From: Brachypterus glaber
Lineage: Eukaryota > Arthropoda > Insecta > Coleoptera > Kateretidae
Direction: 5' to 3'
Assembly (NCBI GenBank): GCA_958510825.1
Contig: OY294044.1
Span: 105,996,893 to 106,060,892, forward strand
DNA length: 64,000 nt
Positions 1 to 13,400 of the stretch are shown here, piece by piece. Numbering within the stretch: the stretch's first letter is position 1; each line of letters begins with the position of its first letter. The notes beneath the pieces are model-generated. The model ran no database searches, was not told the origin of the DNA, and saw only the letters and a program-made list of their open reading frames with translations. Position numbers and translations under genes: made by a program.

Positions 1-1449
1 ACAAATAATTTTATTTACTTACACTAGGCAACAAATCGCAATTTTTTTTTGCCCCGATCGGAAAGTTAACTTTTCTTACTATTTCAAGAATCCAAATCTG
101 ACCTTAGAAAAATTCCAGCACCTAAAATGTTTGAGAGTCCAGGAAACAATGACCATTTTTTTCAAAATCTTTAAAAAAAAGAGTAGGATTTTGAAAATTT
201 TAGGGTATATTAAAAAAAAATACGACTAATTCAAAAATCTATATTCCAAGGACCTACTGTCACAGTAAGTACGCGAAAAAAAATAAAAAGCTTAAAATGA
301 AAGTGCAGAGTTTACTTAATTGCTCTTTTGTGGCAAAACTATCAAATTTGTATAAAAATTTTATACTTAATTTGTAGATTATAAACTTTTCTACAAAAAT
401 ATTTATACAAATATTTTTTTAGTTTGCTTAGTTTGTTCGTAAAAAGTAAATAAATGATAAAGAAATAAAATTAAAGCACACAGTGTAAACTTTTTCCCGA
501 GCCCAAAAAATATATTTTTCTTATCAATTTATCTTATTTTTTAAATTTTAGTACAGGCAGTTATTCCAATTTAAAAATAATTTATAAAACAAAATATTGT
601 GTATTTTTTGTCGTTTTTTTTTTAATGGTTTCTATATCATAAAAACGTTACTTTATTACATAGTAATAAAAAGAACCATATTAGGTAACATTTTTTTAGT
701 TCATTTTTGACCCCCTAGTGTTGATTTTTGACGATATTTAGCATGAGTACCTGGCGATAAGCTTGTCCCCATATGCATCCTTCTCCTTACCACCTACCCC
801 TACTTAGTTTTGTCACAGGATCCATTTTTTTTTTAATATTTTTTTCCATAATATCCTTATTTATTCTACCTATGAATTTAAAGTTTCCATATTCTAAGTT
901 GGGTATTTTTTAACTAATATTGAGTCACCGAATCTAAATTGGTCCTCGGAATATTTTTATCTCCCATGACTTTAAAACAAAAAAGGGCTAAAATAAGGAT
1001 TTTTTACCACTTTTATTTCATTTTTCGTTAGAAACCTTAGGTAATAGAAATATTTTGAGGCCAGATTCGGCCTCAGCGACCCAAAATTTGTTAAAAAAAT
1101 CCAATCAGGGCAAGAAACCGTGTTGCTTAGTGTTATTTTTATCACATTCTCCTCATTTTTTCTCTGCAAAAACGCGGGAAAGCAAAATAAATGTAAAAAT
1201 AATTTAAAACAAGTGCGCTTATACTAATACTGCTTTCCTTTGAAAGTGAAAGTGGAGGAATATTTTTTTACATTTAACCTACTCGTGATGTATTCATTTT
1301 AAAGAAATTCTGCGCTTTGGTGCGCCGCAATACACAATAAAATAATAATGACAAAATAACAAGAATACTATGTAGAAGAAGTGTCTTTTCTGCCCTTAAA
1401 AAGCATTCAAATTATAATAAAAAAAGTTTTTTTATTTTTTTGATAAAAT
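1..1449. other. Upstream region of the lipase gene, no gene seen
   Basis: AT-rich DNA with homopolymer runs and no coding region I can recognise; the short open frames have no domain signature. The lipase promoter and 5' UTR should lie near the right end, but I see no clear TATA element or initiator that decides a transcription start. Confidence 0.5.
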
Positions 1450-4400
1450 ATGTTGTGTTTAGTAAAAATTTTGGTGAGTTTTTTGGTGTTTTTTGTGAGT
1501 TACAACGATGCTCAGTTGTCGAGCAGGATCAGACTGCCAATGCGTGCTGCAGTTATGCTGAGACAGAGGTTGCAGAATAAAATTAGTCAGTATAGAGCCA
1601 GGAATACCCAAAGAATTTGTTACGGTAAGTAGAATTTTATTCCCTACAAATAAGAAATAAAAAAACTTTTTAATATTAAAAAAATTAAAACTTTAAATAT
1701 TAATACCAGTCGACAACTCTAGACAAGAAATTAACTGATCTAAATTTCGGTCACTATCCCAAAACGTTCTTGAGTTTATCGTATTGACAAAATATATCAA
1801 CAGGCAAATTTATTTTGCAGCTATCAGGTTTTTCGTAAAAAAACATGAAAATTATTATTTTTTTTTTTAATTTTACCCTCTAATACATAACTCAGCCTAA
1901 AGAAGGACTGAACTTTACAGTTACAAAATTTGTAATTTAATATTAATATTTAGTGTATACAGGGTTGTTCTTTTAAATGGTACACATCCCGCAACTTTTA
2001 AACGAATTGAGATATAAATTTAAATTTGGAATACGCAAATCACACAATAAAAATTATCATTTGCCATATTTTAAATTTTTTCCTTAGTGGGGAATATTTC
2101 AAATGGCACCCTTGATCTTGTAATACTTAAATAAGTTAAGAATTGACAGTCTATAATAGTTATTTATGGTACTAGTGGGTAAAGTAAGATATTGCCCATG
2201 AGAAAATTAACCTGCGAGGCGTCAGTCAGGTTAATTTTCGAGAGGGCAATATCGGTTGCCATACAAGGTTTTATCCAATAAATAGCTTAGGAATTCATAT
2301 TTTTATTAAAAACTTTAATGACATTTACAAGAAAATAATTTGACAAGTGACAGTTGAGTGGGTAAAATAAATAATTATCCACTCAATAAAGTAAAAGCCA
2401 CGCGGGGGTTATTATTGAGTTTATCTATTTAAAATAAAGCTGGTAATTGTCTTATTATCTGTATGTATTGGATAAAAATATATATTGCACGTTTGTCGGT
2501 TAATAACCGAAAAATATATATAAGAAAGTTATCTATCTGTCGTTAAAATCAAATGGACAGGAAATAGTGAATAGTACCATTTCATCCTTTTTGGGAATCA
2601 TCAGCACTGTGTATCCTGTATTTTGTTAATATTTAAATAAAACGTTAGATAGATATAAAAGTATGGTGCCATCTATTGATTTGGTCACTGTTATCCGATC
2701 ACTTGTTCCCAAAAAGCAAATCGCCACAATTTAGGGTGTACAGTAACGTGCATTAAAAATGCCACGGACTTAAACCATTATATGAACCTTTAGCCGGTTA
2801 AGTAGAGTTAAGGCCTATCCACAAGCTTGCATAAGAACTTAAAACATAAGAATGTGGTGCCGTGATTGGCTTACAATATACATAGCGGCACATGAAGCCA
2901 ATCACGGCATCGCATTGTTATGTATTACGTTCTTATGCGAGCCTCTGGATATGCCTTTAAATAAGTTAAGAATTAGCCTTGAATTCAGTAGATCACCAAA
3001 TAATTCATGCAATAAAGCGTTAAATTCAGTTTTTACGTTATTATCGACTTGTTATAGCTTTTTATTTTCCAATTTTTTGTATCAACACGATAACGCTTTC
3101 AGCTAAAGACTTCCAGGACAGTTTTAAGCAGTATTGTTTTCTTTCTGTTAAAAGTAGGAGTGGGACAAGTGGTTAAACAAAAAAATACGAAAACAGAAAA
3201 TGTACTAATCTAGACAATAAGCGAACAAAAAATCAAAAATTAAATAAATATACCATTTAAAAAAATAAAAAAAAAAAAGTTTTAAGTACTGGAAAGTGAA
3301 ATAAAAAGTATAAAATATTTGCAAGAAGTGTTTTCAAGGTTTTACTTATTAGCAATCGATCGATATATTTCGAAACCCCGTTTTAACTTTATCAATACAT
3401 GTATTTAACATGTCACACAATATTGGCCAAGGATATGAGGCCAATACCATAGAGAGCAATACCTATACTGCCCTACTACGCTAGAAAGCAGTAACTCCAT
3501 TGATCGCATAGCAGTGTTTTCAAAATATTACATCAGAGTTGACGTCAAAACGTCGCTAGGCGACAAATGAAGTTAGTGCTTTCTAGCGTAGTAGGGCAGT
3601 ATAGGTACCAACATAATCACTCTAACCTGACAATATGACATATCGTCTTGTAAATTTCAGGACGTCGTATCTCAATTTTTTTCGATTCTGAGATTTTGGA
3701 CTTAAACGCTATATATTATCAATTTACATCTAAAAAAATAAGTTACACCTGCTATTTTTTTTAAATAACAAAAATATAATCAAAATAGTAACGTCGTATC
3801 TTAGATGACTATAAATTAATAAATTTTTAAACCTCGTATCTCTTAATTCTAGTTAACTGACTATTTTGGAACGCACTTTTTGCATTTGCCGACGCTTTTT
3901 TGACATCTTATGCGCATGTTATAAAATATTTTGAAGTTTAAATGTTTCAATAATTAATAATATTATTATAATAATTAATTATATTTTGTTAAAATATTAA
4001 TATAAGAATGTTTCAAAGCTCGTATCTTAAAAAAAATTATTAATTTTGAGCATCAAAATGTCGTATCTATAAACATAAGGTTTTTATTTGTATTTATTTA
4101 TTTTATACACAATAAAATGATTTAAGGTAAGTTAATCATTAAAAATGTATCAAGTTTATATTAAAAAAGTACATTTTAAACCTATAAATAATGCGAGAAA
4201 TAGTTATTTCTCATTCCTGTAAATTTTTCTTTTTTGAGATACGACGTTCTGAAATTTACAAGACGATATAGTATCTAACTTTTTTTTGTGTAAAAATAAA
4301 AAATTAAATTAATTTAACATTTTTGACGAATTATTGCAAAACAAACATCTCTGGGATAAACAATTGCAATTTTGCAAAAACTATTGAATGAGTCGTTCTG

Positions 4401-7400
4401 AATTTTTAAGCACATATTGAGTACTATAAGACGCAACTTTTTACACAATAACAAAGTCGTAGGTTGATTTTTTCAAAATTTATTGTTTATTGAATAATGT
4501 GCAAATTTTGATCGTTTTTTGCAGTTTTCTAAGTAATGATCTACATTTGAAAAACGCTATTTTAAAGTTTTTTTTTTTTTTATTTCCTACAAGATTACTT
4601 TGATTGTTGATAAAAAACTCAACTTTTTTTACTGGCATCAAACATGTGCAAAAATAGACATTTTCTGACCTTTAATTGTAACACGGAAAGAAATTAGTGG
4701 GCTCTGCGCTATACATTATAAGATATTTGGTAACAGTGGCAAATTATAGTGATTTAAGCTATAGATTATAAGGGACACAATAACTAATAATGTTAAAAAT
4801 AAATTGGAAACGATTATATATATTACAGACACGATTATATTTATTACAGGCACTATTATAAATTTACAGAAATTTTATTATATTATAAAAATTATTAGCA
4901 CGGACAATAATTAAATCTATTTAAGCTATAAATGCCATACTATTTGTTATATTTTATTATTCACTAAACAATTAAAGTATTTCATATAAATTTTTACACT
5001 GACTGCCAAATTGTAAGAGAAAGCCTTGTATTTATATAATAAGCGATTATAATTTGCTTGGTATGTGTGTTATAGCGCTCCTAGCAATAATTTTTTTTTT
5101 CCGTGAATATCTTAAAAACCACACCAAAACCACCGCAGCAAATACCTAGGTTTTGCTTCTATACACATGTATTACCTAAAAAACTTGAAAGACCTCTGGA
5201 TAACCCAGTGTCATGGCAAAAATTTCATATCCCTGGACTACATGGACTCGCCATAAGTAAACATTTAGAAATTATCATCCGGTTTAAAAAAAATGCAGTT
5301 AAGTACAAAGATAAATGCATTATGGAAATATTGCCCAACTGATGTCCAAACAATAAAAATTATTGTATAATTACAAAGTTAAAACCAGCATTTATTTGTT
5401 TCGGATAAAAAATTATCCACCGTTAAAAATTATGCAACAATCGACATACAATTTTCATTATTTAACATAAATATTATGTCCTACTAAATTTTTTAATTAC
5501 TTTGTAATAATAATAATACTTCAATTAGTATTTAGAAACATTATTTAAACACAGACGCACAATATAAGTGGCATATTTAAATTTAGCGAAAATAATATAA
5601 TGATTGATTAATCTAGGTACACATACAGGGTGTTCAGTAACTGCCATACCAAAATTTAATAGGTGATTCTACATTCAAAAATATGAAAAAAAGTTTCTAT
5701 AAAGGTTGTTCCGGAAATGAGCCCTAAGGGAGCTACGACCCTTCGAAAATGACATATTGAATGGGGGACAAAAAAAAAGCATCAATAAAATTTTAATACT
5801 GCATAGTGATTCTTCATTTAAAACTGAGCAAAATTATTCTTCACCAAAACACCTAAATTTGATATTAAAGGAGCAATAGACTTTTAAAAGGTAACGTTTT
5901 TGGTGGCACAAAATGTTACTTCCTCTTAATTGCATTTTTTTTAAACGGTTGCCCCTACAGTGTTACACTATTTGACATTTTTTTATGTATTTTTACTCAA
6001 GGAATCCAAAATAAAAAAAAAAAAATAAAAAAGTTTGGGGCAAAAATGTGTTAAGCCTAATACACTTTTCCGTCTAGGGACGCCCCTGAATAAATTTAAA
6101 AAAAAATAAATTTTTATTACAATTTTAAAGGGCCGTACCTCCTTTAGGGCTCATTTGCGGACCAACATTTATAAATTATTAAATTATAAATTTTGGCTTG
6201 GCAGTTATTGATCACCCTGTATGTGTATACACAGGGTGATCAGTAACTGGCATACCAAAATTTAAGAGGTAATTCTACATCCAAAAATATAAGGGTTGTT
6301 TGGGAGGCATAGCGTAGTGGCTAGCGCGTATGCATAGTAGTAGTAAGGGTGGGGAGGCTACAAGCCAGGCAACTAGGCCATTATGGCCCTTTTTGCCAGC
6401 CCCGAGCTGTCCCAGCCACACATCTACCCTACTCCCTGCCTAAACCTGCCGGACCTCCTTATAAAGGTCGCGATATCTGTCCAGGCAAGGGTACGCAACT
6501 CCTCTCTTCGGAGAGTTGCCACTCCGAAGATCTCCTGTCGTATTCTGCCGAACCGATCGCATTGTCCTAGGAAATGGAAGGACGATTCTTCGTCTATCCC
6601 GCAACCCGAACAGACGGGGTCGTTACCAACCTTCATCTTGAACAGGTGCCTTCCTAGTCCACAGTGACCCGTGAGGATCCCTGTGAGTTGGCTGATCGTG
6701 GCTCGGCTTCTTCCTAGTAGCCACGCGGTTTTTGACTTGCTTGGACCGGAAAGGAAGTCCTTTGCCTGTCTGCAGTTCGTGACCGTTGACCAGCTTTCCC
6801 TTAGTTTTTCTCCAGCCCACGTGTTGAGGGCTGATGTGACTTGTTTCCTTGTAATACCAAGCATGGGTTCGGGTCCCATGCACGGAGTTTCGGCTCCGAG
6901 CCTGGCAAGTTCGTCTGCCTTCTCGTTGCCTGGTATCCCGCTGTGTCCAGGGACCCATACAAGGTGGACTCTTTTGTTCCTCGCTAGCTCCTCCAGGGCT
7001 TCTATGCATTCCTGCACAAGACTGGATCTTGTGCTGGGTGCACTGAGAGCCTTCAGGGCTGCTTGGCTGTCGGAGCAGATGTATACATCTGATCCGTTGC
7101 TCCCTAGAACCTCTTCGCATCTTGCCGCTTCCTGTATCGCAAAGACTTCCGCTTGGAATACCGTGGGGTACCTGCCGAGCGAATAGCTCTTTTGAACCCC
7201 CGTGTCTTGTACAAAGAAGCCTGCGCCCGAGCTTTGCGTGCTTTCCATCCGGGAGCCGTCTGTATAGCACACTGTTGCGTTTTGGGCAAAATTAACTTCC
7301 TTGTTCTCCCACTCGTGTTTTGTTGGTATAGTGAGAGAGAATGCTCTGTCAAACCTTAATCGGTCTTCCGCCTCTATCACCTTGATGCTGCTGATAGGTA

Positions 7401-10400
7401 ACTCTACTCTGGCAACATCGGCGATTTTTGTATGTCCGTAGACTGCCCCTTCACCCAGCCAGCATCCAACATCTCTCATTCTAAGGTAGCTAGCCATTGC
7501 CTCCCTCCTTATCCAGGACGGAAGCGTTGGCAGCCCCAGTAGAACTTCCAGTGCTGATGTGGGGGTCGTCCTGATTGCGCCGGTGATCCCGAGACACGCT
7601 AGTCTTTGGATCTTACTCAGACTCCGAGCTACTGTGGTTTTGCTGACGCTTGGCCACCATACCACCGAGCCATATTGGACTCTGGGTCTAATGACGGCGG
7701 TATAGATCCATAATAGAATCTGTGGGGTCATGCCCCAGCTTTTTCCCACTGCCCGACGCAAGTGCCAGAAGGTCGCAATCGACTTGTCAATGACTTTGTC
7801 TACATGCGCCTTCCAGTTGAGTTTACTGTCTAGGGTTACTCCCAAGTACTTGACCTCTTGTGAGAGCACAAGCGGTTTTCCGTACATTTGGGGGGCCCTA
7901 AAGTTCTCTATCTTTCTCCTATTGGTAAAGAGGATAAGCTCAGTCTTTGTTGGGTTGACTGATAAGCCTTTTTCCTCACACCACTCTTCTATTATCCTGC
8001 AGGCTGTCTGGATTCTTTCACAGACCGTGCCCAAGAACCTTCCAGTGACTAGGACCGTGCCATCATCTGCAAATGCTTGTGCGTATAGCCCAGCGGCCGT
8101 CAGCCTCTCTAGGAGACTGTCCATAACTAGACACCATAAGTGAGGTGAAAGACAACTGCCCTGTGGACATCCACCCCTCACCCCGATGTCCAGACGACAG
8201 TCCCCCAGAGAGGCCATGACATTCCTTTCTACCAGCGCAGATCTTACCCAACTAACCAGCGCTGGCGGGGTGCCCCTCGCTAATAGCGCACCGCAGATGG
8301 TTGACGTTCTTGCCCTGTCGAATGCTCCCTCTACGTCAAAGAATATGGCCAACGCCCATTCTTTGTGGTGTAACGCCTTTTCGACTCTTCGCACTATAGC
8401 GTGGAGGGCCGAGTCTGTCGACCTGCCTCGCCTATATGCATGTTGTCCTCTATGGAAAGGATGCCTGCTAAGCACTCCTTCCATCAGGTACCGGTCCACT
8501 ATCTTTTCCAGCGTTTTCAGCAGGAAAGATGTAAGGCTTATTGGTCTGAAGGATTTGGCGGTTGTGTAATCCTTCCTACCCGGTTTGGGGATGAAGACCA
8601 CTCTCGCCCTCCTCCATTCCTTTGGAACATATCCCAGCGCCAGGCTGGCCTTAAAGATCCTCTTCACGCTGGGAAGAACGATCTCTATGCCCGCCTGGAG
8701 TAGCGCTGGGAATATGCCATCCGGTCCTGCTGCCTTGTATGGGTCGAACTCTTTCACCGCCCATTTGATCGCGCCGTCTTTGATAACCTCCTCGGCCAGT
8801 TGCCGGTCCCCTCCTGGGAGGGGACCCTGCTCTACCTCGGGGTTATCTTGTTCGACGCTTTCACCGGGAAAGTGAGTCTCCAGCAGTAGTCTTAAGGACT
8901 CTTCGCTGGAGGTGGTCCAACTCCCATCTTGTCTCTGTAGCGAGCCTACCGATTTATTAGACGTGCCGCTAAGAATTTTCATCAGCCTTGCAGAATCCGA
9001 CAGTGACTCCATGTCTCCGCAGTATTTCCTCCAGCTTTGTTTCTTGCTTCGTCTAAGCTCCTTTTTGAAATCCCTTCTCACCCCTCTATACCTATCCCAT
9101 GAGGACTCTGTGTCTTCCCTAAAGGCTTGGTTGAATGCCCGCCTACACTCCTTGCGCAGGGTGTCCAGCGTGCGCGTATGCATAGCAAGTCTACTATCGT
9201 GAGTTCGATTCTCACTGGCGCCGATTTGCCTTTTTCAGTTAATTAATAATTGAAATTTGTCGAAGGCGATAAGTGAAACAGACACTCCCTAGAAACTGGT
9301 TCGAAAGTCAGTATAAGCCGGTGGTTCCCTCTACTACTAGCCCACACAAGTCCTGGACTTAGGGGATGCTTAATTAAGTAGAATAGTACGAGGTTAAACA
9401 AACATGTAATGTAATGTAATGTAATACGCTAGAATCAGTTTTGGACTACTGTTTATTGGTTATTTAAAGTCAAATGGTAACAAGGATCAAACCTCCATAG
9501 GTCAGAACCAGTTCTAAACAGTTTATAACTCGAATCCCGAACAAGCCTATTAAAAAAAGTTCCCATAATGGTTGGTCCGGAAATGAGCCCTAAGTGAGCC
9601 ACGGCCCTTTAAAATTGTAATAAAAATAAGGTTTTTAATTAATAACTCTGGTACCCTTAAAGCTAGAGCGACGAGCTTTTGCATTAATTTATTTTTTTTA
9701 ACTTATCCAGACGTGCCTAGACGGACAAAATATGTGAGGCTTAACACATTTTTGTCCCAAAGCTTTTTGTGTTTATTGTTTTGGATTTTTTTTTGTAAAA
9801 AGTATAGTTTCCTTGAGTAAAAATAGATAAAAAATGTCATATAGTGTAATACTGTAGGAACAACCTTTTAAAAAAAATGCAATTAAGAGGAAGTAACATT
9901 TTGTGCCACCAAAAATGTTACTTTTTAAAAGGCATGCCAGTTACTGATCATCTTGTAGATATAAAATTAACATGGCATTTAGAAAGACATGTGAAAGGGA
10001 ATATTGTCGACCGTCTGCCTTTTTTTAAAGAAAATAGCTAAAAATTATGCATTATTTGGCCAAAAATAGCTAATTTTTTTTGTAGAAATTGTGGGTTGTT
10101 TTGACCTACCTCATAGTAGATCTCCTCTACAAAAAATCCCAGAAGACCCAGCATCATTAGAAACAAAATTTTTCTTGTTTAGAAGAGACTTGGATTTTTC
10201 AAAACCGGAAATCCTATCTTACGAAAAAGATGGAAAATCTTTACAAAAATCAAGTTTTAACTATAGCCAACCATTAAAAATGTTTATACATGGTTATATG
10301 AGTAACTGGAATGAAAAGGGTGCTTTGATTGGGGCTAGTTCCTTTTTAAAATTGGTAAGTATGCAAAAAATATGTATTTTTAAATTTAAATATTAATTAT

Positions 10401-13400
10401 GCAATAGTAGTATTTATATTTAATAACGTGTACGGAATAGTATATTCTATAACTAGTTTGTCATACGAGCCGGCAGGCGAGTATAACGGTCCCGCGAGCG
10501 CGGAATGACTATTCCATACGTGTTGTAGACTATACTTTTTCTTCGACTGCAAATATGAAACACTGTATGGCTTTAAACTGCGGACAACGTTAAAAACCAT
10601 GTTTTTTGTGACTCGATATTGTAAATGCAACAAAACACATATTTATAAATAACGCAATTATTGTTATTTAATAATTTTATCAAATCAGTACTTAAAAAAG
10701 ATTTTTATTTAATTTTAGCAGATATTTAAAAATTATAATGCAAAAATTGAAGGTTATGTCAGATTATTGTGACACATTTCAGGTTTAAATATTTAACAAT
10801 AGATGGAGCAGTTTTAATTTTTTGAACTAAATTGATAAAAAATTGGTAAAATATTACGAAAAACTAAGAAACTTTATGTAATTTTAACACAAAACTTTAA
10901 ATTGCATTAAATTATTAAATATTTCATGGTGAAATATATATTTTTGCTAATTTTGCTTCAGTTTTCTTTACTTTTATAAACAAGAGATGGTATGTGCTTA
11001 TTCTAACACTTGATACGGAATGTTCATACCGTATCTAGAGCTAGAATGGATTCATTCTGTGTTTGTATTTGCTCACATTCTAAAGCAGACGTAGAAAAAG
11101 TAATTTATATCGCATGAGTTAATGTTTAGCACGAGCGCAACGGAGATGTTGTTAATGCAAGAAAGATACTTTCCGACACTTCTTTCCTACGACCCCAACA
11201 AAAATTAAATTATTAAAAAAACATATATTTTTTTTATGTAAATAAAGATAAATAAAACAAATAATTATCATTTAAAATTATTAGATTAATTAAAATTAAG
11301 TACCTATTAAAAAAAACAGTACCCAGAAAAATTACTAATTTATCTGCAGTTTTGGTAAATTTCCCGAATTTGTATGCGTCAACCTTGATAAATCAATTCA
11401 AGTTTACCTTGGCCTCTTTCGTTTGTTTTCTTAGATTAAAAAAAAAAACAATAAATAAATAAAACAATAAAAAAAAATAATCTTTATTTCCATTGGACTT
11501 AAGTTTTGGATATTGTCAATAAAAAACAATAATATACGAACATTACATATACATCTAAAATAAATAAATTACATATACATCTAAAATAAATAAATAAATA
11601 CATAAAGAACTTTCACTTTCGGGTTTAGACCGTGTTAATGGATTTTCACTTTCCGACGTTTCGTCTCTTACTACTAGAGACATCTTCAGGGATTAATCTG
11701 AAACTAAGTTTCGAATCACCTTGTGTCACTATTTATGACGAGTTGTGGTTATTCACCCGTGACGAGGTTTTTCCTATCAAAGACTTCCATATTGCAGGTA
11801 AGTGGTAACCAGTATCCCGATTGATATTGTTAGGATGCTTGATGATTTCTATCGATTCCCGTATCTTCCTTGGCATTTTTCTGTTTTCTGTTAATATTTG
11901 TTTTGTTTCAGACAAATTGATTTTATGACCTGTTTCATGTACATGTTCGGCTACTGCCGATAAGGAAATTTGTTTCTTTCTTATATTGCGCTCATGCTCT
12001 TGAAGTCTTGTAGAAATTTTTCTCTTAGTTTCACCTATGTAAACCGTACCACAGGAGCAGGGTATTTTATATACGCCTTCTGAACTCAGGGGTATTTTGT
12101 CTTTTGTTGAAGTCAAACATTGACCTAATTTTTGGTTGGACCGAAATATAGGCTTAATATTTGACTTCTTCAAAAGTTTACCTATTTTATCCGTGATACC
12201 GCTTACATAGGGAAGTATAACTTGTGTCTGTCTGTCATTGTCACTATTGTCCTGTTGTTTGGGTCTGGGATTTCTGTATTTGTATATGGTCTTATTAATG
12301 TCTTTTTTGGTATAACCGTTCATGGTCAAGGCTTTGGTTAGTTTAAGGAGTTCTGTGTCTAGGGAATTCTTGTCTGAAATCATGAAAGCCCTATGGACAA
12401 GTGAATTAACTACCGAGCGTTTTTGAGAGGGATGGTGATGTGAAAATGCGTTTAGGTATCTGTCAGTGTGGGTTTTCTTCCTGTATACCGAGTGTCCTAT
12501 TGAGCCATTTTCCGTTTTGTAAACCAAAACGTCCAAAAAGGGAAGTGATCCTTTGTTCTCAATTTCCATCGTAAACCGTATAGATTTATGTTGGGAATTG
12601 AGGTGATTTAGAAAACCTTGAAGGCTTTCCATGCCATGGGGCCAAATAGCATAGACATCGTCTACGTATCTGCGCCAAATTTTAGGTTTTAATGGAAATG
12701 ACTCAATAGCTTTTTTCTCGAAGTATTCCATGAAAGCATTGGCCGCAGGGGGTGATAATGGGGATCCCATTGCGGCGCCTGACACTTGTTCATAGAACTC
12801 TCCCTGTATCAGAAAATATGTAGATGTCAGACAAGCTTCAAATAATTTACATAACTTAGGGTCAAGATTTCCAGTTGTAAGTAGGTCTCGTATAATATTT
12901 ATTGTATCGGGAACGGGAACGTTAGTAAATAGAGATTCTACGTCGAAACTAACCATTATGTCCGAGGGGTCCAGGGTCACTGTCGATAAGGTTTGTACAA
13001 AGTGTGTGGAATTTTTTACATAAGACCTCGTTTTTCCAACTAACTGATTTAAGATTTGGGCAAGGTGTTTGGCAAGTTTATACGTAGGGGAACCTATTGT
13101 GCTGACAATTGGTCTAAGAGGGGCACCGTCCTTGTGAATTTTAGGTAAACCATATAATTTTGGTACGCGGGAGTCTCGGGGGATTAGATTATAAATTTCA
13201 AGAGGTGTAAGGGAGGATTGTTTAAGTAATTGTGTGATTTTTCGTTCAAATTTTCCAGTAGGATCGGTCTCGAGTTTTTCGTATGTGTCATTGTCTATGA
13301 GTTCCGTTATTTTGTTAAAATAGTCAAGTTTGTCCATCACCACAGTGGCATTACCCTTATCAGCAGGCACAACAATAATATCGTCATTACGATTAAGATT

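Larger units (their letters stand above)
6302..9425 (+). mobile_element. tRNA-derived SINE, split by a LINE insertion
   Basis: SINE sequence is 6302-6337 plus 9186-9425. The head resembles a tRNA gene: an A-box-like TAGCGTAGTGG and a B-box-like GAGTTCGATTCTC. A shared body and a (TAATG)n tail near 9407-9425 follow. Other copies run on the minus strand at 16982-17257, 23190-23424 and 63344-63637. The LINE broke it within the tRNA-like head, duplicating 14 bp. Confidence 0.8.
6232..9955. mobile_element. CAGGGTG-type MITE, copy 2, interrupted by a SINE and a LINE
   Basis: Left part 6232-6300 and right part from about 9546 to 9955 match the two halves of the MITE at 5626-6219. Between them lie the SINE starting at 6302, the LINE nested within it, and about 120 bp (9426-9545) that I cannot assign. 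It abuts copy 1 with a 12-bp gap. Confidence 0.7.

Noticed and set aside
6349..9202. Many open frames on the plus strand and other minus frames across the LINE
   Set aside because: They are shadows of the 919-codon RT/RNase H frame in GC-rich sequence; none has a domain of its own.
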